This document shows positions 44,477 through 52,312 of a DNA stretch of 64,000 nucleotides, one piece after another. This DNA is from Cyclobacteriaceae bacterium (GTDB taxonomy: Bacteria > Bacteroidota > Bacteroidia > Cytophagales > Cyclobacteriaceae). The notes under the pieces are model-generated. The model had not been told where the DNA came from. It made no database searches and saw nothing but the letters and a program-made list of their open reading frames with translations. Position 1 is the stretch's first letter; every line of letters starts with the position of its first letter. The stretch is from NCBI GenBank assembly GCA_003565295.1, contig PXCO01000184.1:37140-101139 (forward strand), in the 5' to 3' direction. A program made the translations under genes and the position numbers.

Positions 44477-44752
44477 CTAAAGTATAAGCCTGTGATTTCG
44501 TGGCTTGGGTTTCTCAGGGCAAAGACTGCTGTCCACGCACACCATCATGGGGTGGGTGGCATAGTGCCCCAGTGAGCAGGGCAGCTCATGGGCGTCCAGG
44601 ATGTCCTGTACCGCCATCAGGTCGGGGTGGCCGGCCACATGGTTGGCCAGGAGTTGGTTTAAGGGATAGCCGCTGGCACTGAGGTTGTTCAGGTAGCTCT
44701 CCAGATGGTTGGACACCAGGGTGCTGTCGGAGGGGGAGAGCCCGATTCCATA
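44477..44752 (-). pseudogene. GC-rich gene fragment of unknown origin
   Basis: A minus-strand open frame of about 79 codons from the first GTG, with the frame open further to about 44752 (...GLSPSDSTLVSNHLESYLNNLSA...). Its GC content is clearly higher (about 60%) than the neighbours (about 40%), and the codon use (CTG, GCC, CAC) differs. It reads as part of a longer protein and ends in an unrelated-looking tail (CPEKPKPRNHRLIL). I do not recognise a family. It is flanked by AT-rich sequence on the upstream side and by a near-repeat of GCTTCTAAA at 44439 and 44471 on the other. It is probably a transferred or remnant segment. Confidence 0.5.
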
Positions 44753-44891
44753 TATAGTTTAAAAAAAAACACTATATTTTTGATTAAAATAGATTTATCC
44801 GAGAAATTAAAATATAAAAGAAACGCTGTTTCCAATTGAATGAATTAAATTTAAAAGTATTGGAAATGGAAATCACCTAACCAACAGAGAA

Positions 44892-46097
44892 ATGCAAAAA
44901 TTAGGTTTATGTTGGTTGGAGCTCACTTGGGAAAAAGTACCATATCATACTCATTTGACTAGGATATATGAATTCTGGAATTGGAAATATTTAGTGTTTT
45001 CAGTAATAATGTATATGTCCTTTTCTTGCCAAAAGAGGAGTACTGAACAAGATGGTCAGCTCATTGGGTATGTCGTAGATACAGTCCTCATAAACTCAAA
45101 AGAGCGGATCTTGGATGTGGGGGGGTATATGCAAGCATCCGACCTGGATGATGATGGAAGATCCTTTTTCCTGTATAATCACCATGATCATTCCGTTGAC
45201 GAAATCAACCTCGATCGGAAAGAGTTTGTGAAAACCTATCCCCTGGATGCTGAAGGACCCAATGGGGTAGGACAGAATATTTTTGGATTGCAGTGTTTGG
45301 AGGAAAATCTACTTTTTCTAAAATCACAATTTATCTCGTCAGTAATCGATAAAAGCGGGCGGGTAGTTCAAAAGTTCAATTGGCTTACTGCAAAGGATTC
45401 TTTAGGAGAGCAATTTGTTGAAGAACCGCCGATTTCGGAAGTAGTAGTAGACACCAAAAATTGGACGGTGATGGGAACCAATATTGACGTCCTGAATTCG
45501 ACAGCTTTTTTGGGTGTTCTTTCAGTTGAGGAGAAATTGGGAAAAAATATCGAAGTACATGCCGAGAATTCGTTTTCTAATTATTTCCTGCAGTTTCCCT
45601 ACAATTACCGACCCCCATGGGTATTTCTTGGGGCTTACGAGAACTACGTCTACCTAAGCCACGAATATTCCAACGAAATTTCCCTATTTAATCCAGGGGG
45701 TGAACTTGTGAAAATTATCCAGTATCAACCGAAATTAACACCTAGCCGGGCAATAGCACCGGAGGTTTTGATCAGCACCCGGGAAAAAGTCCGACGCGAA
45801 AGTCGGAAGCTTATGGAACAAGTCCGTTTTGAAGCCCCTGTCTGGGACTACGTAACCCGGCGCTATTTCCGATTGTCCTCAAAACGGATCTTTGAGGACG
45901 GACCAGAGGATGAAATCTTACCGATCAAAAGGATTCATATATTTTTGTCGGTGTTCGATGCAGAGTTCAACCTCGTTTCGGAGGTTGAACTTAAGGAGTT
46001 ATTTTCCGAGAATTTTAAGTATTTTGCAAAAGACGGGAAGCTTTGGGTATGTCTGAATTTCTCGGATGAACTTGGCTTTCTTGTTTTTGATCTATAA
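44892..46097 (+). CDS. DUF4221-like exported protein, probable lipoprotein with beta-propeller-like body
   Basis: A 401-residue protein. A hydrophobic N-terminal region (WNWKYLVFSVIMYMSFSCQ) could be a lipoprotein signal; a TTG at 44955 would give a compact leader (MTRIYEFW...), so the annotated ATG start may be too long. The body has repeated strand patterns (DLDDDGRSFFLYNHHDHSVDEINLD, NYVYLSHEYSNEISLFNPGGELVKII, FKYFAKDGKLWVCLNFSDELGFLVF) like the DUF4221 and 6-bladed beta-propeller proteins of Bacteroidota. The function is unknown. Its last codons lie inside a 78-bp sequence repeated at 50571. Confidence 0.65.
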   Translation: MQKLGLCWLELTWEKVPYHTHLTRIYEFWNWKYLVFSVIMYMSFSCQKRSTEQDGQLIGYVVDTVLINSKERILDVGGYMQASDLDDDGRSFFLYNHHDHSVDEINLDRKEFVKTYPLDAEGPNGVGQNIFGLQCLEENLLFLKSQFISSVIDKSGRVVQKFNWLTAKDSLGEQFVEEPPISEVVVDTKNWTVMGTNIDVLNSTAFLGVLSVEEKLGKNIEVHAENSFSNYFLQFPYNYRPPWVFLGAYENYVYLSHEYSNEISLFNPGGELVKIIQYQPKLTPSRAIAPEVLISTREKVRRESRKLMEQVRFEAPVWDYVTRRYFRLSSKRIFEDGPEDEILPIKRIHIFLSVFDAEFNLVSEVELKELFSENFKYFAKDGKLWVCLNFSDELGFLVFDL

Positions 46098-46158
46098 GTC
46101 TAATTGAATGGTAGATTTTTTCCTCTTTATCTTTTCCAACAAAACGCAATTCAAACCC
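46081..46158 (+). repeat. Imperfect 78-bp repeat, copy 1
   Basis: It begins in the last codons of the upstream gene (TTGTTTTTGATCTATAA) and extends through GAATGGTAGATTTTTTCC and CTTTTCCAAC to ATTCAAAC. The partner is at 50571-50648. The shared part covers the 3' end of a gene plus its flank. Confidence 0.7.
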
Positions 46159-46207
46159 AGAAAGGATTATTAAATATCACTTTTGATTCTATTCTGTCTG
46201 ATCTATC

Positions 46208-46600
46208 CTATTCAAGAATTGATAATCCCGGAATCCTTCGGAAATGATCCGTGTTTTTTGTGGCAATTTTCAAACCATTATTTTTGGCAGTTGCCCCAAT
46301 CAATAAATCGGGAATGGCTATCATCATGTTGTTTAGTTTTAAGTTCTTCTGAATGCTGACCGCTTCTTTTGCACATTGGCTATTAAACTCCAATAACCTC
46401 ATATTACCGAAGAGTAGATCCCAAAACCCCTTCTGGTCATGAGTGGCACCTATATATACTTCATATTCGGTGATGACTGAAACAGCAAAAAGGTATTTCT
46501 TTGTTTGAAATAATTGAAAAAATTCTGAATTTCTTTTATTCTTTTTTCTGAAATAATCAATTAGGATAGAAGTATCCAACAATATTACCTCTCCCGCCAT
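46208..46600 (-). CDS. Type II toxin, VapC-family PIN-domain ribonuclease
   Basis: A 130-residue PIN-domain endoribonuclease. The acidic site is visible: D9 in ILLDTSILIDYF, the Glu in VITEYEVYIGA, the Asp in IPDLLIGATAKNNG, and the Asp in TKNTDHFRRI. These are the four conserved VapC carboxylates. It cleaves RNA, probably tRNA or rRNA, when its antitoxin is lost. The start overlaps the antitoxin end by 16 bases. The pair is in the accessory region near other mobile-looking fragments. Confidence 0.9.
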   Translation of the reverse strand: MAGEVILLDTSILIDYFRKKNKRNSEFFQLFQTKKYLFAVSVITEYEVYIGATHDQKGFWDLLFGNMRLLEFNSQCAKEAVSIQKNLKLNNMMIAIPDLLIGATAKNNGLKIATKNTDHFRRIPGLSILE

Positions 46601-46818
46601 TGGCTAAATTTTTTTCTGTTATTTTCAAACTCTCTGTATTTTTCATCGCTCATCACCGGCCCATCGGCGATTATGCTTTCTAGTTCATCAGAGGTATCAA
46701 CTTGTTTTTCAAGTGAAATTTTTTCAATTTCTGCTTTCAATTTAATTACTTCGTCTACAGGTAATTGATTGATGATAGCGATCAGCTGCTCATATCCTAT
46801 GTTCAATTTGATTTCCAT
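46585..46818 (-). CDS. Antitoxin of the VapC pair
   Basis: A 77-residue, highly charged helical protein (IKLNIGYEQLIAIINQLPVDEVIKLKAEIEK) of the type found upstream of VapC in Bacteroidota. No clear AbrB or Phd fold can be assigned from the sequence. The C-terminal half (SDEKYREFENNRKKFSQWRER) is likely the toxin-binding part. It is the first gene of the operon and the two overlap. No operator repeats are evident upstream. Confidence 0.8.
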   Translation of the reverse strand: MEIKLNIGYEQLIAIINQLPVDEVIKLKAEIEKISLEKQVDTSDELESIIADGPVMSDEKYREFENNRKKFSQWRER

Positions 46819-47116
46819 TTTTTTAACGTTGAATCACCTTTCATTGTCTGAATGAACGTATTTTATTATTGAAGGGGTACTTAATTTGCTTCGTTTGTTT
46901 GGTCGAATATACGTTAAAAAGTTAACTGTTACAATGTGAGAAAACCCGTAACTTTTGAGGATATCAGCAATTTGCTTTATTAATAAATGCCGAACAACAA
47001 CGGTTTGGATTGCTCTGACGAATTGATCCCTTTAAATCCTTCGGTTCCTACAGAACCTGATGGCGTAGTAAATAACCCAGCTTACAGAAGTATTTTTACT
47101 CAATTGGGAGGCCTGA
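46819..47116. other. Upstream part of the decayed region
   Basis: AT-rich stretch upstream of the antitoxin, then a 51-codon ATG frame at 46987-47142 (MPNNNGLDCSDEL...QLGGLIIT...). Part of it (NNPAYRSIF..) resembles, at DNA level, a segment at about 47206-47260, so the two look like diverged tandem copies. It is not a functional gene as read. Confidence 0.4.
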
Positions 47117-47559
47117 TTATCACACAGAAAAACATCCTTTGATGCCATTTTGTCCTATATCGCCGTAGCTCCATGGGCACTTATGCCATTGCTGGCCTAT
47201 TTGCAGATAACGCAGCTTATAGAGGCCTTATTCACCAACGGTGATTTCCTGATCATCACCTTCTTTTTTTTCCGGAACATGATCGAAGTAGAAAGGACCT
47301 GGAAACCTTGGATTTGATACAGACCAAAGATGAGGATGAGATATTTATCATCCGATGTGAGAAATTGGGGCTCACCAAAAGGGGAATCGAGATCTGTAAA
47401 CTAGTAAGGGACGGCCGGGTCTACAAAGAGATCGGCGAGACCCTGTTTATCTCAGAAAGGACCGTAAACAAGCACATGCAGAACATCTTCAAAAAAGCAA
47501 AGAGCAACAATAAGTTTGACCTGCTGAACAAAATCACTAGGGGGGCGAGGTCGGCGTGA
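47117..47559 (+). pseudogene. Decayed LuxR-type regulator with a hydrophobic N-terminal part
   Basis: The last 83 codons (TTG 47308 to 47559) encode a LuxR-type HTH: LTKRGIEICKLVRDGRVYKEIGETLFISERTVNKHMQNIFKKA. The upstream frame (…FDAILSYIAVAPWALMPLLAYLQITQLIEALF…FLIITFFF) reads as membrane-like sequence. It joins the HTH frame only if one T is added to an 8-T run near 47264. Two frame changes therefore separate the parts. The intact ancestor would have been a membrane-linked LuxR regulator such as those found in Bacteroidota. The sequencing of the T-run should be checked before calling this dead. Confidence 0.55.
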
Positions 47560-47821
47560 AAGGTAACTCACGCAGTAGTTTTCTCTTCCTCCTAGCCGGC
47601 AAAACAGTCTTAAGTCTCCAACAGAATCAAATTTTTCCTTTGCATCTTCTGTTTACTGTTTAAATGGTTGAAAATAAAATCGCAATCATAGGCAAATAAA
47701 CCAAAATTTAAATCTATTTTCGTGATGTTTAGCAAGGGGTAAGTTGTTAGGATTTTTCACCGCATCTACCTGTGCAAAAAACGGTTACGGGCATAGTTTT
47801 TTAAAATTGTTTTGTGATATT
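47560..47821. other. Intergenic stretch
   Basis: About 260 AT-rich bases between the LuxR remnant and the large lipoprotein gene. No promoter of consensus form, hairpin or small ORF is convincing. Confidence 0.35.
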
Positions 47822-49693
47822 ATGAATGCTAAGCAGCTATTTTTCCTAGCCGTACTAGCTGTAATTGGGATACACGGGTGTGTTTTTCAGCCTCATGAGG
47901 AATTTGTAAAAACCATAACTCCTCCCGAAGCAATTACGGTCACATTAGAATTAAACAGCCCAGTTTTTAATCATCCCTATTATCTGATTGAACGCACCAA
48001 TTTCCATATAAAGCTTCAAGACACTGGCTACCCCTTAATCGCAAGTGAAGTGGTTGTGGGTGGTTCGTTAATTCAATCCCAAGTGGAAAACAATAGGGAT
48101 TTGTATTTTTTATTGGACCCCTATCAACATCGAGTCGGCAACCATACCGTTTCAATAAGGTGTTATTTAGATACGAAGTCGGGTAGTTTGGCCAACATTG
48201 TGGGGATGGAGAATTACGTTGTTGACCAGTCCTTTGAAATTCGGATAGATTCCACTCCGCCTGTTTTTGATTCATTTCAGGCTGAAATTGAGAACGGTTA
48301 TCTAACCTTTAATTGGAAGAATCAGTCAAACCTTCAAAACTTTGTCTATACCATTCAGAGAAAAAATCATCCCTATTTACCTATTCCCGACACGGTAATT
48401 TTTGACCCCAAGATAAATCGGTTTATTGACTATGGCTTTATAGGTGGAAATTTAGACTACAAGATAATTGCAAAAGGGTTTGGTTTTGAAACAGTGCTGG
48501 GAGAGGGTTCAATTTATCATAAAGCCGCTGATTTTACCATCACCCGTGAACCGGCCGGGCAAACTAGGTTGTCATGGACAAACAGGCAATTTGCGGGAGC
48601 AAACCAGGAGTTGCACATTAAGCCCCAGTATTATTTTAGTGGGGAAATAAAGGTGCCATTTACCTCTTCCGGACAAGTTGAACTTGGTTATTACCATTTT
48701 GCTCAGCTATTAATGCTCAATGTGGAGTTTTACAGCCTCAACAACAATAGCAGGAAACATGTTGAACTCGTTGAATACATTCCCATACCATCCCTTAAAC
48801 CTTTCACTTTCTTCAGACTTCTTGGTAAATCCAACAAATTATTGATAGGAAACGCGGAAATGCTGTATCGGTATAACTTGGAGGAAACCATACATGTGGA
48901 GGATAGTCTTAGGTTTTCGGATTTGGGATTAACATGGACAAATAATGCAGCAGTCGTATGTCCCGATGAATCCAGAATTTATATTTCTGGAAAATGGGAG
49001 AATATTCACGAAAGCAAATTTTTAAGTTTGGACCCCCATAATTTTGACGACATTCAACCCCAAGTGATGAATAGCATATTAAGTTCGATTAATTTTCCCA
49101 TTGGGGATAGTTATCCTTTGGTGCTGGAGAATGTATCCAACAATGGATTGATTACCATGGGGGTGGCAGGAAACTCATTGCTGTATGACATTTATGAAGA
49201 AAAGGTGATTTGGCATACCTCACAAAACATGAATTATCTGCCGGCTGTTTCCGCAGACGGGAAGTTTTTGACCGTAAATACATTTGAATCATGGGTTTAC
49301 GAAATTAGAGAAGGAAAGGCACATAAATATGGGAGGATAGATCCTGGATACCTGATTTTTCTTAATAACGGGACTGAAATCATGACTGCCCCACATCCTA
49401 TTAATAGATGGGGGACAGATGCCACCCACCTTACGGTATTTGATCTTTCCAATCCACCTGTAAATCCGGACTCCTACCTTACCCGTCTGAGAAGTGACGA
49501 TATGCCCAGCCTTCTTGACTTGTATGGTGTAAATTACGAACCTGTAAGTGGGTACCTTGCTTTTTCCTATAGCGATCAACTCAAACTATATAATGTTACT
49601 TCCATGAGTTTTGAAAAGACCTATCCGGGATACTTTCTTTATGTAGACAAGTACTTGTTATATAACGAAGGGTTTATTTTATGGGCTCCATGA
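47822..49693 (+). CDS. Large lipoprotein of unknown function
   Basis: A 623-residue protein with a lipoprotein signal (QLFFLAVLAVIGIHGC) when started at ATG 47822; the track start 26 codons earlier precedes it without a clear leader. The N-terminal part (about 30-330) looks like Ig/fibronectin-type domains (FHIKLQDTGYPLIASEVVVGGS, DYKIIAKGFGFETVLGEGSIYH), and the C-terminal part like a WD40/propeller-type sensor (KLLIGNAEMLYRYNLEETI, NMNYLPAVSADGKFLTVNTFESWVYEI). I do not recognise the family. Its TGA stop lies in the first bases (ATGA) of repeat copy C, so the repeat may have shortened its C-terminus. It is followed by an outer-membrane protein gene. Confidence 0.75.
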   Translation: MNAKQLFFLAVLAVIGIHGCVFQPHEEFVKTITPPEAITVTLELNSPVFNHPYYLIERTNFHIKLQDTGYPLIASEVVVGGSLIQSQVENNRDLYFLLDPYQHRVGNHTVSIRCYLDTKSGSLANIVGMENYVVDQSFEIRIDSTPPVFDSFQAEIENGYLTFNWKNQSNLQNFVYTIQRKNHPYLPIPDTVIFDPKINRFIDYGFIGGNLDYKIIAKGFGFETVLGEGSIYHKAADFTITREPAGQTRLSWTNRQFAGANQELHIKPQYYFSGEIKVPFTSSGQVELGYYHFAQLLMLNVEFYSLNNNSRKHVELVEYIPIPSLKPFTFFRLLGKSNKLLIGNAEMLYRYNLEETIHVEDSLRFSDLGLTWTNNAAVVCPDESRIYISGKWENIHESKFLSLDPHNFDDIQPQVMNSILSSINFPIGDSYPLVLENVSNNGLITMGVAGNSLLYDIYEEKVIWHTSQNMNYLPAVSADGKFLTVNTFESWVYEIREGKAHKYGRIDPGYLIFLNNGTEIMTAPHPINRWGTDATHLTVFDLSNPPVNPDSYLTRLRSDDMPSLLDLYGVNYEPVSGYLAFSYSDQLKLYNVTSMSFEKTYPGYFLYVDKYLLYNEGFILWAP

Positions 49694-49841
49694 AATCGAG
49701 CCTTTCCATACGGCAGTCAGGGCATGACGAAAACGTCACACAGTGGGATAGCTATCGGGGAGATGCGAGATTCCCCCGAAGCAAGTTCCCCGAAACAAGT
49801 TCGGGACAGGTAATGACCGCTGAAAAACAAATTATAAACAG
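49690..49841 (+). repeat. Dispersed structured repeat, copy C
   Basis: A 152-bp copy running from ATGAAATCGAGCC to ATTATAAACAG, directly abutting the ATG at 49842. It has TGACGAAAACGTCA as a perfect hairpin, TAGCTATCGGGG, CCCGAAACAAGTTCGGG, and a 10-codon frame MTAEKQIINR* whose TGA overlaps the downstream ATG. Its left end supplies the stop codon of the preceding gene. Confidence 0.88.
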
Positions 49842-50534
49842 ATGAAATTATTTGCGTTAATCATTCTCCAGTTTGTCATTATTTTCAGCGCAAATGCGCA
49901 GGAAAAATCCACTTTGGTTTTCCGTGTGGGCATGGGCAGTTACTCCATGAAATCGCAAAGACTGTTTCAGAACGATTTTTCAAAGCAATTGCGCATCCCC
50001 TTTAGAAAGGTACACGAATTTCCCAATTTCCCCACTTTTGGCGGAGCCTTGGGCTTTAGGATTTCAGATGTCGCATCAATGGGGTTATGGGGTGAATTTT
50101 CTTCCACGGGCGGCAGGTTACATTATAGCGATTATTCCGGCCACGCATTGTTGGATCAGGTGTTGACCTCCTTTCAGGGAGGCCCCTTCGCCCAATACCG
50201 AATCAATAAATCGGAAGTGTGGCCTTTGTATGTTACGGCCCACGGATCTATTGTGGCAGTGACGGAAAATATAAGGTCTGAATTTAATATCGGGCTTCAA
50301 TCTCAGATAGAGCAAATCAAATTAAAGGCGACCAATTTTGGAATCCGCCCTGGACTGATGCTTGGCCACTCTGTTGGTGTTTTGAATTTTCAGTTTGGCG
50401 TAGGGGCCGAAATCCAGTCGACTGGTAAATTACAGGATAATAAGGATGCGGTATTGATGACGTCCGACAGAAAGGAATTATCAGCACAATGGAGCGGATG
50501 GCGAATGACCCTGGGAGTAGGGTTTGTGCTTTAG
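49842..50534 (+). CDS. Small outer-membrane beta-barrel protein (unknown family)
   Basis: A 230-residue exported protein with a signal peptide (LFALIILQFVIIFSANAQ). The rest alternates hydrophobic and polar residues as in an 8-stranded OmpX/porin-like barrel (FRVGMGSYSMKSQRLF, GGALGFRISDVASMGLWGEFSSTGG, FGIRPGLMLGHSVGVLNFQFGVGAEI) and ends GWRMTLGVGFVL. The function is unknown. Its start codon directly follows copy C of the repeat and overlaps the repeat's upstream frame. Confidence 0.8.
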   Translation: MKLFALIILQFVIIFSANAQEKSTLVFRVGMGSYSMKSQRLFQNDFSKQLRIPFRKVHEFPNFPTFGGALGFRISDVASMGLWGEFSSTGGRLHYSDYSGHALLDQVLTSFQGGPFAQYRINKSEVWPLYVTAHGSIVAVTENIRSEFNIGLQSQIEQIKLKATNFGIRPGLMLGHSVGVLNFQFGVGAEIQSTGKLQDNKDAVLMTSDRKELSAQWSGWRMTLGVGFVL

Positions 50535-50851
50535 TCACATGGCAACGCCTCCTGCGCCATGATACAATTCTTGTTTTTAATCTATAAATCTTATAGAATG
50601 GTAGATTTTTTTCGTCTTTTTCTTTTCCAAAAAAGCCCCATTCAAACTGGACCTTAGGGCAATTTCAGTTAAATGGAAAAAGAATCGTTAACTATGATTT
50701 GTACAATAATGTCCTTCATGGGGATGTACCTAAGCGTTAATCCATACCATACGAACGAATATATCCTAAGCCTAGGCCGATCTGTTCCATCTACGGGGTG
50801 AGCTGGGGTTATAGCGTATTTTTTTTTCCATATCATCCGTGGGCACAACAA
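50535..50851. other. Intergenic stretch with a 3' gene scar
   Basis: About 320 bases without a gene. The first 110 include codons that read IQFLVFNL* (about 50560-50585), like the C-terminus FLVFDL* of the gene at 44892, followed by the shared 3' flank. This is probably the end of a lost paralogue. The rest shows no clear signal. Confidence 0.45.
50571..50648 (+). repeat. Imperfect 78-bp repeat, copy 2
   Basis: It is the partner of 46081-46158: TTGTTTTTAATCTATAAATC, GAATGGTAGATTTTTTTC and TCTTTTCCAA-AAA align with only scattered changes. It begins in the LVFNL* remnant. Confidence 0.7.
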
Positions 50852-52120
50852 TTAAATCTCCGCCACCACCTCTACTAATGCATCTCCATTTTTAAACAGC
50901 TCCGGGCGGATCTCGGCACCCAGACCCGGGGCATCTGGTGCCTGTACATAGCCATTTTCGGGCACTGGTACGTTATTTAAAAAGTAAGGGTACTGATGCA
51001 TGTATTTCCAGTAATTACTTTCCATGATCATAAAGTTGGGCAAAGAAGTACATAACTGAATAGATGCCAACCACAGCAATGGCCCTCCTGCGGTATGCGG
51101 GGAGGTGGGAATCAAATAGGTATCGGCCATGTCTGATATTTTCTTTGCTTCTGTAATTCCCCCACACCAACTGAGGTCATACATGACCACATCGCATGCG
51201 TTCCGTTCAAAGAACTCCCTATATTCATACCTGGTGGCCAAGGTTTCACTGTGGCAAATGGGAACCGAGGTTTCCTGGGTTAATGCCTCATAAGCCCTGG
51301 CATTATTCATCAGCATCACATCTTCCATGTACAAGATATCGTAAGGATCCAATGCTTTGGCAATACGTTTAGCACTGGCAAGGTCAAACCTTCCCCAGCA
51401 ATCCACACATATATCCATTTCAAGCCCAGCAGTATCCCGGATAGTCTCTATCCATTCCAGGCCTTTCTTGATTTCCGGGTTGGTGATATAGGTCCCCCCA
51501 CCATGATCAAATGGGTAGATTTTCATTCCCTTTATCCCTCTATCCAGCAAAAAGTTTACAATATCCGAAGCCTGGGAGTCCATCCTCATGTTATTGATCG
51601 CCCAATAGTTCGTCACCGTGTTATAGACTTTCACCTTCTCCCTGGTTTTGCCACCAAGCAGTCGGTAAAGCGGTTGTCCTGTAGCTTTGCCAAGTATATC
51701 CATTTGAGCCATATTGATCGCACTCAGAATCCTCATATCTGCCCCACCGGCGTTTCTCATCGCCATATCGTGGTAAAATCTTCGCCATATTCCATCTATG
51801 TCACGTGGATCTTTACCTATCAACAACCTGGCATAATCCTTCAAGGCCCCATATTCCCCATTGGAAAATGGATAGGTCTCACCAATACCTGTAATCCCTG
51901 CATCAGTATGCAAACGCACCCAAAAAAACTCTGCACCATCTGCACCCCCTGAGCCGCCACCGATCTTAATATCTTTCTTAAATCGAATACCCTCAATTTT
52001 GGTGATTTTCATGATATCGGTACCTTCTATTGCCGCAAGGGTATCAAGGGGAAGAAATGCCCCACCTATAGAGCCCACAGCTGCCATGCTGGAATTCTTC
52101 ATAAAGGATCTTCTGTTCAT
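50852..52120 (-). CDS. Enolase-superfamily (mandelate racemase/muconate lactonising) enzyme, exported
   Basis: A 422-residue protein. The N-terminus RRSFMKNSSMAAVGSIGGAFLPLDTLA is a Tat-type signal. The two-domain enolase fold is recognisable from KITKIEGIRFKKDI…TGIGETYPF and the barrel. The metal ligands are the Asp in CVDCWGRFD (about 238), the Glu in LYMEDVM (about 263) and the Glu in CHSETLA (about 290). The general base His is in SPHTAGGP (about 341). This arrangement suits a sugar-acid dehydratase of the mannonate/galactonate/rhamnonate type rather than a mandelate racemase, but the substrate is not fixed. It is a single gene. Confidence 0.88.
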   Translation of the reverse strand: MNRRSFMKNSSMAAVGSIGGAFLPLDTLAAIEGTDIMKITKIEGIRFKKDIKIGGGSGGADGAEFFWVRLHTDAGITGIGETYPFSNGEYGALKDYARLLIGKDPRDIDGIWRRFYHDMAMRNAGGADMRILSAINMAQMDILGKATGQPLYRLLGGKTREKVKVYNTVTNYWAINNMRMDSQASDIVNFLLDRGIKGMKIYPFDHGGGTYITNPEIKKGLEWIETIRDTAGLEMDICVDCWGRFDLASAKRIAKALDPYDILYMEDVMLMNNARAYEALTQETSVPICHSETLATRYEYREFFERNACDVVMYDLSWCGGITEAKKISDMADTYLIPTSPHTAGGPLLWLASIQLCTSLPNFMIMESNYWKYMHQYPYFLNNVPVPENGYVQAPDAPGLGAEIRPELFKNGDALVEVVAEI

Positions 52121-52312
52121 GGTTTTTTGGGATTATTTAGCTCAGTGATTGTTTTGAAAATAATGTAACTTAAAGATAATCAATCGGGGAATTCACCAAC
52201 TTACCATTGAAATAAAATGTGCTTCCATTAACTTTTGAATTAAGGGTAAAACCGATGTGATTTTACCTATTTTTGGGCTGTGGTGGAGACCAAATGACCC
52301 TAACCAAATTAT

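Noticed and set aside
46987-47142. 51-codon ATG frame as a real small gene
   Set aside because: It overlaps the decayed LuxR region, resembles another segment nearby at DNA level and ends by frameshift, so it reads as a remnant.
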